NCBI GenBank assembly: GCA_000492175.2
Contig: CP097573.1
Coordinates: 3,596,001-3,660,000, forward strand
Length of the DNA: 64,000 bases
Direction of reading: 5' to 3'
Source: Firmicutes bacterium ASF500
GTDB taxonomy: Bacteria > Bacillota > Clostridia > Oscillospirales > Oscillospiraceae
Within the stretch, counting starts at the first letter, position 1. Every line of letters begins with the position of its first letter. The position numbers were made by a program, and so were the translations under genes. Below, in pieces: positions 40,926 through 49,418 of this stretch. The notes beneath the pieces are model-generated. The model was not told where the DNA came from and did no database searches. It saw only the letters and a program-made list of their open reading frames with translations.

Positions 40926-42515
40926 ATGGTACAGACAAACACTACTGCCGCAAGGCGTCCGAGAATTACCGTCATTGACCCCAGGAAGCCCGAGGCGGCG
41001 AAGCTCCGGGTGGCGGCATACGCCAGGGTCAGCAGCGACTCGGCTGACCAGCTCAACTCCTACATGGCCCAGGTGGACTTCTACACCAAGTTCATCTCCT
41101 CCAGGGAGGACTGGGAGCTGGTAGACGTCTACGCCGACGAGGGGCTGTCCGGACTGGAGGCCCGGAAGCGTGAGGAGTTCAACCGCATGATCGCGGACTG
41201 CCGTGACGGGAAGATCGACCGGGTGCTGGTCAAGTCCACCTCCCGCTTCGCCCGGAACACCACGGACTACATCCGGTATGTGCGGGAACTGCTCCGGCTG
41301 GGCATCTCCATCTGCTTCGAGAAAGAGAACATCGACACCGGGAAGATGACCACCGAGCAGATCGCCCAGATCTACGGCGCTTTCTCCCAGATGGAGTCCA
41401 CCAACCACTCCAACAATATGAGGGTCAGCGTTCGGATGCGGATGGAGAAAGGGATCTTCGTCCCTCCCTCCACTCCCTACGGCTACCGGCTGGCGGGACG
41501 GGAGCTGGAGATCGTCCCCGAGGAGGCGGAGATCGTCCGGTATATCTACAGCGCCTACCTCAAGGGCCAGGGGACGGCGGATATCGCCCATGAGCTGAAT
41601 GAGCTGGGGGCTGTCCGGGGCCATGGCCGGGAGGGATGGCATCCAAACACGGTGCAGTACATCCTGACCAACGTCTCCTACACCGGCGATATGCTCTGGC
41701 AAAAGAGCTTCGCCACCGATACCATCCCCTTCCGGCAGGTGCCGAACCGGGGACAGAAGCCCCGGTACTTCGTGGAGAACTGCCACCCGCCCATTGTGTC
41801 CAAGGAGGACTTCCAGAGGGTACAGAACCTGATGGCCCTTCGCCGGACGCAGTTCGCCGGTAACGCCTCCAAGCCGGAGGCGTCGGTCTACAGCAAGCGC
41901 ATTGTCTGCGGGGGCTGCGGCTCCGTCTGCCGCAGGAAGGTCACCAACGGCAAGACCTACTGGGTGTGCAACCGCCATGACGATGCCAAGTCCCGCTGCC
42001 CCGTCCCCCAGATGCCGGAGGTGGAGATTACAGCAGCTCTGCTTCGGCTCTACCACAAGCTGAAAGCGGATGGCGGCACGATCCTGCGCACTGTGCTGGA
42101 GCAGCTCCGGGAGCTGCGGGAGCGGGAACTGCGCACAAACCGCAAAATCAGCGACATCGACAAAGAGATCGCACGTCTGTCAGAGCAGAATCTCGTACTG
42201 GTTCGACTGAAGTCGAAGGGGTACGTTGATCCTGCTCTTTATTTATCCCAGCAGGGTGAGATCGAGCAGAAGCTGAGGACGCTGAGACGGCTGCGCCGGC
42301 GCATCATGGACTCCACCGGCGAGGACTCCCAGATCCAGGACACCGAAATCATGCTGGACTGCCTGGAGGACGGCCCCCAGTGGCTGGAGGAAACCAGCCC
42401 CGAACTGTTCGAGTCGCTGGTCAGGCGGATTGTGATCGCCCCGGCGGACACCCTGAAATTCACCCTGCTCAACGGCCTGGAGCTGACGGAGCGGATTGGA
42501 AAGGCGGTACGGTAA
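40926..42515 (+). CDS. Large serine recombinase 1
   Basis: A 529-residue site-specific recombinase. The catalytic resolvase domain begins KLRVAAYARVSSDSADQLNS, with the nucleophile Ser in ARVS (near residue 34-37), then the helper arginines in KSTSRFARNTTDYI. A recombinase domain (YGYRLAGRELEIVPEEAEIV), a zinc ribbon (CGGCGSVCRR, CNRHDDAKSRCP) and a coiled coil follow. I chose ATG 40926 behind AAGGAGG; an earlier frame start is ten codons upstream. Its end overlaps the next start by one base. It probably acts with the two following genes in excision and integration. Confidence 0.93.
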   Translation: MVQTNTTAARRPRITVIDPRKPEAAKLRVAAYARVSSDSADQLNSYMAQVDFYTKFISSREDWELVDVYADEGLSGLEARKREEFNRMIADCRDGKIDRVLVKSTSRFARNTTDYIRYVRELLRLGISICFEKENIDTGKMTTEQIAQIYGAFSQMESTNHSNNMRVSVRMRMEKGIFVPPSTPYGYRLAGRELEIVPEEAEIVRYIYSAYLKGQGTADIAHELNELGAVRGHGREGWHPNTVQYILTNVSYTGDMLWQKSFATDTIPFRQVPNRGQKPRYFVENCHPPIVSKEDFQRVQNLMALRRTQFAGNASKPEASVYSKRIVCGGCGSVCRRKVTNGKTYWVCNRHDDAKSRCPVPQMPEVEITAALLRLYHKLKADGGTILRTVLEQLRELRERELRTNRKISDIDKEIARLSEQNLVLVRLKSKGYVDPALYLSQQGEIEQKLRTLRRLRRRIMDSTGEDSQIQDTEIMLDCLEDGPQWLEETSPELFESLVRRIVIAPADTLKFTLLNGLELTERIGKAVR

Positions 42516-43369
42516 TGGCATGGCAGAGAAAGACCCCCTTCGGCTATATGGTGCGGGGCGGCGAAACCGTCCCCTGCCCTACGGAGGCTGACGCGGTTCA
42601 GAACATCTTCACCCGCTACCTGGCGGGGGCCTCTTACGGCAGGATCGCGGAGGAGATGAGCAGAGGAAACATCCCCTACCACCGGCATACCAGCCAGTGG
42701 AATAAGCACATGGTTAAGCGGATTCTGGAGAATGGGAAATATCTGGGGACAGGCGTCTACCCACGTCTCATCAGCGATGAGGAGTTCCTCGCGGCGCAAA
42801 TCCAGCGGGAGGACAAAACTGACTACGCTCCCTGCCCCGCTGCGCTGAATCCTGTTCGGGAGAAAGCCGTGTGCGCGGTATGCGGAAGCAGAATCGCGCG
42901 GGACACCAAGTCCCATGGACGGCCCCGCTGGGTCTGCCCGGACTGTGGTGCCATCGTCCACATCAGCGATGAGGAGGTGCAGAAACGGGTATCCCATCGG
43001 CTCCGCCAGCTGGCAAACACCCCTGACCTGCTGACACCGCCTCCCGCACCGGAGGCTGCCCCCTCCGCAGACGCTCTGCGCATCCAGAATGAGCTGAACG
43101 TGTGCTTCAACCGCTCGGATATCAACCCCGACTACATGAAGACGCTGATCTTCGCCGCCGCCGCAGAGCAGTACGCTGTCCTGCCGGATCTCACGCCAGT
43201 CCATGACATGGAGGTACTTCGGGAACGGCTGGAAACCGGCCCCGCCAATGACAGCGACATACAAGAGCTTCTGGCAAAGGCGGTAAAGGCCGTCCGCATT
43301 GGCGGACAGGACTACATAGAACTGGAACTGAACAACGGAACGATGATAGGAAAGGAGCAAACCACATGA
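42515..43369 (+). CDS. Serine recombinase-like protein lacking the catalytic domain
   Basis: A 284-residue protein beginning MAWQRKTPFGYMVRGGETVP. It has the DNA-binding recombinase domain (YLAGASYGRIAEEMSRGNIP, TSQWNKHMVKRILENGKYLG) and a zinc ribbon (CAVCGS, CPDCGA) but no resolvase Ser-containing N-terminal domain. It overlaps the genes on both sides. Such catalytically empty middle members occur in three-recombinase modules and are thought to assist directionality or DNA synapsis; this is inference. The start is the TAATG overlap with recombinase 1. Confidence 0.85.
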   Translation: MAWQRKTPFGYMVRGGETVPCPTEADAVQNIFTRYLAGASYGRIAEEMSRGNIPYHRHTSQWNKHMVKRILENGKYLGTGVYPRLISDEEFLAAQIQREDKTDYAPCPAALNPVREKAVCAVCGSRIARDTKSHGRPRWVCPDCGAIVHISDEEVQKRVSHRLRQLANTPDLLTPPPAPEAAPSADALRIQNELNVCFNRSDINPDYMKTLIFAAAAEQYAVLPDLTPVHDMEVLRERLETGPANDSDIQELLAKAVKAVRIGGQDYIELELNNGTMIGKEQTT

Positions 43370-44994
43370 CTACACAACAGACTCCCCAGAAGCGGCGGAT
43401 CACCTTCATCCCCCCTGACCCCAAGCTCACAGAGCGGGACATCCGCAAGAAGCATCTCCGGGTGGCCCCCTACTGCCGGGTATCCACCGACAGCGAGGAA
43501 CAGCTCAACAGCTACAACGCCCAGATCGCCTATTACACCGAGAAGATCGCCGCCATGCCGGAGTGGACTATGGTCCGCCTGTACGCGGACGAGGGCATCA
43601 CAGGCACGTCCATGAAGCGGCGCAAGGAGTTTTTGAAGATGCTCCGGGACTGCGACCGGGGTAAAATTGACCTCATCATTACCAAATCGGTGTCCCGCTT
43701 CGGACGCAACACCCTGGACGGTCTGGACACCGTCCGCAAGCTGAAGCGGAAGGGAATCGGCGTCTTCTTTGAGAAGGAAAACACAAATACCCTTTATATG
43801 GATAACGAGATGATCCTCACCTTTATGATGAGCCAGGCCCAGGCAGAGAGCGAATCCCTCAGCGGCAGCGTCAAGTGGGGCCACCGGAAGAACTTCAAGG
43901 ACGGCAAGGTCTACTACCACTACGCCAGCTTTCTCGGCTACCGCAAGGGGCCGGACGGCCTGCCGGAGATCGACCCCGATGAGGCGGCCATCGTTCGCAG
44001 GATCTTCGCCCGATACCTGCTGGGCCAGAGCGTCCACCAAATCTGCCGCGACCTGATGTCGGACGGCGTCAAGACCGCCCAGGGCAGTGATTCCTGGCAT
44101 GACAGCGTGGTGAGGAAAATGCTGCAAAACGAAAAATACATCGGGGACGCCCTGCTCCAGAAGACCTTCATGGCGGACCTCTTCACCCATGAGCAGAGGA
44201 AGAATATGGGGGAGCTGCCCCAATACTACGTCCACGAGTGCCACCCCGCCATCATCGACCGGGATACCTTCCAGCGGGTGCAGGAGGAGCTGGCCCGGCG
44301 CTCCAGCCTGCGAAAGACCTCCTCCAAGACCAAGACGGAGTTGGGTAAATACTGCGGCAAATACGTCCTCAGCGAACTGCTGGTCTGCGGCGAGTGCGGC
44401 AGCCCCTACCGCCGGGTGGTGTGGAGCCGGCCCGAGGGTAAGCGGATCGTTTGGCGTTGCATCAACCGCCTGGAACACGGAAAGAAGATCTGCAAGAAGT
44501 CCCCCACCTGGAATGAGACGGACATCCAAGCCGCTGTGACCGCCGCCATGAACGAGCTGTTCCACACCCAGACCGCAAAGGAGGCGCTGGAGGCAAGCAT
44601 CACCGCCGCCCTCGCCGGGGAGGATGGGGAGCTGTCCCTGCCGGCGCTGGAGACGCAGATCCACAGCCTCACAGAGCGTCAGCTGGAACTGTTCCAGCTG
44701 GCCGTCAGCGCCGGACCCGACTGCCTGGAATATGACGAGGAGATCCAGCGGGTCAATATGGCGAAAACCTCGCTGATGGCGAAGAAGGCGGAGCTGGAGC
44801 GTAAGGGCCGAACCGCCGCCGCGTTCGACCGGAGGATGGAGGACATCGCCAACGAGCTGGAGCAGACGGCTGGGACCATCACAGAGTTTGACGAGGTCAC
44901 CGTCCGCCAGCTGGTCAGCAACATCAAGGTGGTCAGCAAGGACACCCTGCTCATCTGCTTCAAGGATGGGACTGAGATCACGCAGACGATATAG
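43366..44994 (+). CDS. Large serine recombinase 2
   Basis: A 542-residue recombinase. The catalytic domain begins LRVAPYCRVSTDSEEQLNSY, with the nucleophile Ser in CRVS, then SVSRFGRNTLDGLDTVRKLK, giving the catalytic arginines. The recombinase domain (FLGYRKGPDGLPEIDPDEAA), the zinc ribbon (CGECGSPYRR, CINRLEHGKKIC) and a long coiled coil (about 440-500) follow. It begins in an ATGA overlap with the preceding gene, so all three recombinase genes form one operon. It is likely the integrase of the transfer element. Confidence 0.93.
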   Translation: MTTQQTPQKRRITFIPPDPKLTERDIRKKHLRVAPYCRVSTDSEEQLNSYNAQIAYYTEKIAAMPEWTMVRLYADEGITGTSMKRRKEFLKMLRDCDRGKIDLIITKSVSRFGRNTLDGLDTVRKLKRKGIGVFFEKENTNTLYMDNEMILTFMMSQAQAESESLSGSVKWGHRKNFKDGKVYYHYASFLGYRKGPDGLPEIDPDEAAIVRRIFARYLLGQSVHQICRDLMSDGVKTAQGSDSWHDSVVRKMLQNEKYIGDALLQKTFMADLFTHEQRKNMGELPQYYVHECHPAIIDRDTFQRVQEELARRSSLRKTSSKTKTELGKYCGKYVLSELLVCGECGSPYRRVVWSRPEGKRIVWRCINRLEHGKKICKKSPTWNETDIQAAVTAAMNELFHTQTAKEALEASITAALAGEDGELSLPALETQIHSLTERQLELFQLAVSAGPDCLEYDEEIQRVNMAKTSLMAKKAELERKGRTAAAFDRRMEDIANELEQTAGTITEFDEVTVRQLVSNIKVVSKDTLLICFKDGTEITQTI

Positions 44995-45007
44995 GGAGGG
45001 AGACTGC

Positions 45008-45757
45008 ATGATCTATATTACCGGCGACACCCATGGCGGCTTCCAACGGTTTAACACCAAAAATTTCCCACAGCAAAAGCAGATGGGCCGCAGCGACTAT
45101 GCGGTCGTCACAGGCGATTTCGGGGGCGTATGGGACGATTCCCCCAGGGAGGCATACTGGCTCAACTGGCTGGAGGAAAAGCCGTTTACCACCCTCTTTG
45201 TGGACGGGAACCACGAAAACTTCGATAGACTCGGTGAACTTCCCGTCCACCAGTGGCAGGGAGGAAAAGTCCACTATGTCCGGCCCCATGTGCTCCACCT
45301 GATGCGCGGACAGGTTTTCGAGATCGGTGGAATCACCTTCTTCACCATGGGCGGCGCTGCCTCCCACGACATCCAGGACGGCATCCTCGATCCGGCGTCC
45401 CCCGGCTTCGAGCAGGAATACTGGTTCAAGCGCCGGACACGGCAGATGTTCCGGGTGAAGGGCGTCTCCTGGTGGCCCGAGGAGCTGCCCTCAGAGGAAG
45501 AATACGAGGAGGCTGTCAGGAACCTGGAAAAGGTCAACTGGAAAGTAGACTGCATCCTGACCCACTGCGCCCCCACCAGCATCCAGCAGAAGCTGGATCG
45601 AAACTACACCCCGGACCGGCTGACGGACTTCCTCCAGATGGTCAAGCGGCGGTGCCAATTCGATTGCTGGTTCCTGGGCCACTACCACCGGAACTGTGTG
45701 GTAGATGACCGCTTCATCATCCAGTGGGAACAGATGGTGGAGCTGCAATGGGAATAA
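45008..45757 (+). CDS. Metallophosphoesterase
   Basis: A 249-residue calcineurin-like phosphoesterase with all metal motifs: ITGDTHGGF (D-x-H) at the N-terminus, VTGDFGG (GD), VDGNHENFDRL (GNH), THCAP and FLGHYH at the end. The substrate is unknown; such proteins may act on nucleotides or phosphoproteins. GGGAGGG precedes ATG 45008 and the gene lies 13 bases after recombinase 2, so it is probably in the same operon. A strong hairpin follows. It is a frequent neighbour of clostridial element recombinases. Confidence 0.9.
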   Translation: MIYITGDTHGGFQRFNTKNFPQQKQMGRSDYAVVTGDFGGVWDDSPREAYWLNWLEEKPFTTLFVDGNHENFDRLGELPVHQWQGGKVHYVRPHVLHLMRGQVFEIGGITFFTMGGAASHDIQDGILDPASPGFEQEYWFKRRTRQMFRVKGVSWWPEELPSEEEYEEAVRNLEKVNWKVDCILTHCAPTSIQQKLDRNYTPDRLTDFLQMVKRRCQFDCWFLGHYHRNCVVDDRFIIQWEQMVELQWE

Positions 45758-45783
45758 CAGCGGCACGCCCCGATACCGCTAAG

Positions 45784-45817
45784 GAGCAAGCCCTCGGAAG
45801 AATCCGAGGGCTTGCTC
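45784..45817 (+). terminator. Hairpin after the recombinase operon
   Basis: A perfect 14-bp stem (GAGCAAGCCCTCGG, 45784-45797 with 45804-45817) and a six-base loop lie 27 bases after the phosphoesterase stop. The T run is weak (CGTT). Confidence 0.65.
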
Positions 45818-45880
45818 GTTGGCGATTTCAAATCCCAGAGAATAAAAACAGGCGCACCCGCGCCGGAAAGGAGAAGCTGA

Positions 45881-46747
45881 ATGAACGTCAGAAAGCCTGT
45901 TGACTACAGCGCCATGTTCGCGGCGCTGGATACGTTGATGGCGGCGGACCTGCCCCAGATGGAGCTGTACTGTGAGATTGGCCGGCTGGTCAGCGACAGG
46001 CCAGAGAAAGGCGCCGCTGTTGCCGCGGCGGAGTATCTGTGCGGCGCATACCCTGACACCTCCGGCTTCTCCCCCCGGAACCTGCGCCGGATGCGGGAGT
46101 TCTATCGTACCTATGAGAGCATACCGGAAGTGCTGGCTGAGGCCATGACCATCGGCTGGACTCAAAATGTGGTCATCCTGGAGGCGGAACTGACTCCCCA
46201 GGAGCGGGCATGGTACATCAAAGCGGCTGGGCAGTTCGGCTGGTCGAAGCTGGAACTCCAGCAGAGAATCGTGGATCATGCTCATCTGGAAATCGTCCTC
46301 GACTTTGCGGATGAAGTGTGCTATACTGAAAAAAACACCGCCAGCATGGAGTGTATAGCCAATGACAAAGATCCTGTTCGTCTGCCATGGAAACATCTGC
46401 CGCAGCCCAATGGCCGAGTTCGTGATGAAAGACCTGGTAAAGAAAGCGGGGCTGGAAAACCAGTTCCATATCGAGTCCGCAGCCACCAGCACCGAGGAGA
46501 TCGGCAACCCAGTCTACCCTCTGGCCCGCCGCAAGCTGACCGAACATGGTATCGACTGCGCTGGCAAAACAGCCCGCCAGCTGAGGAACGAGGACTACGA
46601 GCGGTACGACCTCCTGATTGGAATGGATCGGGCCAATCTGCGAAATATGCACCGCATCTGCGGTGGCGATTTCGACGGCAAGCTGCATCTGCTGATGGAG
46701 TTTACCGACCGCCCCGGCGATGTAGCCGATCCTTGGTATACGGGTGA
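45881..46747 (+). pseudogene. Truncated DUF1016 (YhcG) N-terminal gene running into the phosphatase gene
   Basis: Residues 1-150 are the DUF1016 N-terminal helix-turn-helix domain (YCEIGRLVSDRPEKGAAVAA, FSPRNLRRMREFYRTYESIP, TIGWTQNVVILEAELTPQER). Full DUF1016 proteins carry a PD-(D/E)XK-like nuclease in the second half. Here, from about base 46340 the frame reads the phosphatase gene out of frame until a chance stop at 46747, so the nuclease half is missing. The translated tail is probably meaningless. The start follows AAAGGAG. Loss of the nuclease suggests a broken gene or a stand-alone DNA-binding stub. Confidence 0.75.
46299..46327 (+). promoter_or_regulatory. Promoter of the phosphatase gene, inside the DUF1016 frame
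   Basis: TCGACT (46299-46304), 17 bases, then TGCTATACT with TATACT at 46322-46327. The extended -10 matches that of the cassette-boundary repeats A and C (GTGCTATACT), although the rest differs. Confidence 0.6.
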
Positions 46748-46820
46748 CTTCGAAACTACCTGGCAGGATGTGTCAGTTGGGTGCAGCCGGTTGCTGGGTT
46801 GGCTCATAAGCCGGGATTAG
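46362..46820 (+). CDS. Low-molecular-weight protein-tyrosine-phosphatase-like protein
   Basis: A 152-residue protein of the family's usual length. The phosphate loop VCHGNICRSPMAEFVMKDLV near the N-terminus gives the C-x5-R-S active site, and the general acid is the Asp in ADPWYTGDF near residue 126. It should hydrolyse phosphotyrosine, or arginine phosphate as in some Firmicutes. The promoter lies in the preceding broken gene. It is transcribed toward the RhuM-like gene, 17 bases away. Confidence 0.9.
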   Translation: MTKILFVCHGNICRSPMAEFVMKDLVKKAGLENQFHIESAATSTEEIGNPVYPLARRKLTEHGIDCAGKTARQLRNEDYERYDLLIGMDRANLRNMHRICGGDFDGKLHLLMEFTDRPGDVADPWYTGDFETTWQDVSVGCSRLLGWLISRD

Positions 46821-46837
46821 AGCGGGGAGATCGTAAA

Positions 46838-47932
46838 ATGAACGAGCGGATAAAAAAACAGAAATATAACATCACAATTCGCTCCAGTGCCGCTGAATAT
46901 CTTACTTTTGTAGCGTCCACAGGCGATAGCGCAGAAAGCATCGAAATGCGTTACGAGGATGAAAATATCTGGCTTACACAAAAGATGATGGCGGAGCTGT
47001 ACAATGTAGATGTACGAACCATCAATTACCACATCGGCAAGGTGTTCGAGGATTCCGAGTTAGAGGAGAGGTCAACTATCCGAAAATTTCGGATAGTTCA
47101 ATCTGAGGGGAGCCGTCAGATCAGCCGCGAGGTAAATCACTATAATTTGCAAATGATTATTGCCGTGGGCTTCAAAGTGAACAATGAACGTGCTGTTCAG
47201 TTTCGCAAATGGGCCAACGCCATTGTGAAGGACTACACGATTAAAGGCTGGGTCATGGACGAGGAACGGCTGAAAAATGGCGGTACCGTTCTGACAGAGA
47301 AATATTTTGAGGAACAGCTGGAAAAAATCCGGGAGATACGGCTGTCTGAGCGGAAATTCTATCAAAAAATCACCGACATCTATGCTACAGCTCTTGACTA
47401 TGACAGAACGGCAAAAACGACTAAGGATTTTTTCGCAAAGGTCCAGAATAAGATGCATTTTGCTGTTCACGGACATACCGCCGCTGAAGTGATATACTAT
47501 CGGGCTGATGCGGACCAGCCGCATATGGGTCTGACCTCCTGGAAAGAAGCGCCTCTTGGCAAGATTATGAAAAGCGATGTATCTATTGCCAAAAACTATC
47601 TGACAGAGGATGAATTGTATTCATTGGAACGTATCGTGTCCGCCTATCTTGATCTGGCAGAAGACCGGGCGCGGCGGCGTATTCCCATGACAATGGAGGA
47701 TTGGGCAAAGCGGCTGGACATTTTCCTGATGGCCGATGACCGGGAAATCCTGACGAATGCTGGAACAATCACTGCCGAGATTGCAAAAGCTCATGCCGAA
47801 AGTGAATTTGAGAAGTATCGGATCATTCAGGACAGATTATATGAGAGCGACTACGACCGCTTTCTTGCTATGGAACAAGGTGCGGCCTCCGATGAGGATG
47901 GGCAATCCGGTCAAGGGATGACATTGCTTTGA
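46838..47932 (+). CDS. RhuM-family protein
   Basis: A 364-residue protein. It holds the RhuM hallmarks IWLTQKMMAELYNVDVRTIN (winged-helix-like, about 40-60), then FRIVQSEGSRQISREVNHYN, then GFKVNNERAVQFRKWANAIV, and a C-terminal VDDFL/Fic-associated-like half (YLTEDELYSLERIVSAYLDL). RhuM was named from Salmonella pathogenicity island 3; its function is unknown, but the family is common on mobile islands. It starts at ATG 46838 after GGGGAGA. The 3' end overlaps the tyrosine integrase 3' end by 22 bases on the opposite strand. Confidence 0.88.
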   Translation: MNERIKKQKYNITIRSSAAEYLTFVASTGDSAESIEMRYEDENIWLTQKMMAELYNVDVRTINYHIGKVFEDSELEERSTIRKFRIVQSEGSRQISREVNHYNLQMIIAVGFKVNNERAVQFRKWANAIVKDYTIKGWVMDEERLKNGGTVLTEKYFEEQLEKIREIRLSERKFYQKITDIYATALDYDRTAKTTKDFFAKVQNKMHFAVHGHTAAEVIYYRADADQPHMGLTSWKEAPLGKIMKSDVSIAKNYLTEDELYSLERIVSAYLDLAEDRARRRIPMTMEDWAKRLDIFLMADDREILTNAGTITAEIAKAHAESEFEKYRIIQDRLYESDYDRFLAMEQGAASDEDGQSGQGMTLL

Positions 47933-49212
47933 AATATGAAAAATCGATTTTGCCGCCTTAGTCCATCGGGGCTGTGGTGATTTTTCACCGCAGCCCCCTT
48001 TTCCTGCCCGTCAGATGCTTCCTTGCGCTGGAACATCCCACTCATTGCCGCCGCAGACTGCTCCTGAGCGGAGAAGTCCAGGTGGGCGTAGATGTCGGCG
48101 GTGGTAGAGAAGGTGCTGTGGCCCAGCCAGATCTGGATCTGCTTCATGGGGATCCCGTTGCTCAGCAGCAGGCTGGCACAGGTGTGGCGAAGGTCAAGAA
48201 AACGAATTTTGCGCAGGTCGTACTTCCGGATCACCCAGACGAAATGCTCCGTCACATAGTTGGGCCGCAGGAGCTTACCTTCCTCGTCCACACAGATGTA
48301 GTCCAGATAGTCCCGGCAGTAGGAGCCTTTAAACAGCCGCCGGTTTTTCGTTTGCTTCTCTTTTTCGGCTTTCAGCAGTTCCTCGACCACCGGGATCAAC
48401 GGCAGGGTGCGGAAGCTGGACTTGGTTTTCAGCACGTCCTCCCCTATCGGAACATATTTACCGTCTACGCTTACCTCGATCACCTTATGGGAAATGGAGA
48501 TGGTCTTTTTCTCAAAGTCTATGGCGTCCCAGCGCAGTCCCAGCACCTCGCTGCGCCGCAGGCCGTAGTAAGCGGCGATCTTGACGCAGAGCTCCAATGG
48601 ATCGCCGGCGATGGCGTCAAACAGATCGAGCATCTCGTCCTCGCTGTAAAATGAGCCGTGGTAGACATTCTTCTTAGGGCGGTCCACCTTGTCTGCGGGG
48701 TTTTGGGTGAGGATGTCCTTTTTCACCGCGCTTTGCAGGGCCTTGCGGATGATGGCATGGTAGTGGATGACCGTGTTGGTGGTACATCCTGCGTTGAGAA
48801 TGGTCTGGTAAAAGTCCTCAATGTCCTGGGGTTTAAGCGCTCCGAGCTGGACGGCAGAGGCTTTGAAGTAGGGGATCACTCGGGCCTTCATCATAACAGA
48901 GTAGCTCTGATAGGTGGCGGTGGCAATGGAGGGTCGGACGCTTTCCAGCCACTTTTCCATGTAGTCCACAAACAGCATCTGCGCCTCCGGGCAGATCGGA
49001 GCGAGTGCAGATCCCATTGTTTTCTGGGCTGCTTCCTCACGGAGCTCGTACTGCATCCTGATCTCATCCAGCGCCTTTTGTGCCCTGCGCTCGCTGGTGG
49101 TGGAGACCGGGAGTTTCGTGGCGATCCACTTTGTCTTTCGCTTGCCGTCCACTTTCAGGTACAGGACAGCGTAATAGTAACCATTTTTCTTCTGTAGGCA
49201 GCCTGTTATCAT
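47911..49212 (-). CDS. Tyrosine-type site-specific integrase
   Basis: A 433-residue phage-type integrase. The N-terminal AP2-like DNA-binding part (GYYYAVLYLKVDGKRKTKWI) is followed by a SAM-like core-binding domain (about 70-170) and the catalytic domain with the R-H-R-Y set: GLRRSEVLGLRW, HTCASLLL, LGHSTFSTT and the nucleophile in ADIYAHLD. It lies 83 bases from the left end of an IS21-type element and faces away from it. It probably belonged to the prophage whose tail genes lie on the other side. Its attachment site was not found. Confidence 0.93.
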   Translation of the reverse strand: MITGCLQKKNGYYYAVLYLKVDGKRKTKWIATKLPVSTTSERRAQKALDEIRMQYELREEAAQKTMGSALAPICPEAQMLFVDYMEKWLESVRPSIATATYQSYSVMMKARVIPYFKASAVQLGALKPQDIEDFYQTILNAGCTTNTVIHYHAIIRKALQSAVKKDILTQNPADKVDRPKKNVYHGSFYSEDEMLDLFDAIAGDPLELCVKIAAYYGLRRSEVLGLRWDAIDFEKKTISISHKVIEVSVDGKYVPIGEDVLKTKSSFRTLPLIPVVEELLKAEKEKQTKNRRLFKGSYCRDYLDYICVDEEGKLLRPNYVTEHFVWVIRKYDLRKIRFLDLRHTCASLLLSNGIPMKQIQIWLGHSTFSTTADIYAHLDFSAQEQSAAAMSGMFQRKEASDGQEKGAAVKNHHSPDGLRRQNRFFIFQSNVIP

Positions 49213-49418
49213 ATTTTCCTCCTATTCCTATAACAAGCGGTGGATTTGCCTGCCTTCGACGACAACAACATACCACAACCGCTGAGAAATAGCTATGTCA
49301 GCGCCAGTGATAAAATGTAAAAAAACGCCGAGGAAAAAATGTAGTTTTGTGGCGGAGGAGGCGAAAAAAAGATAGACTCCCAATAGGGCGAAAAAGAGCC
49401 CGGAAAGGGAGTCAGAAA

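Noticed and set aside
39534..42056. Very long minus-strand open frame (840 codons) opposite the membrane protein and recombinase genes
   Set aside because: It lies antisense to two well-supported genes, crosses their intergenic gap and shows no family motif; high-GC codon use on the plus strand explains it.
45881..46747. Full 288-residue DUF1016 protein
   Set aside because: After residue 150 the sequence is the phosphatase gene read in the wrong frame (Pro/Arg-rich, no nuclease motif).
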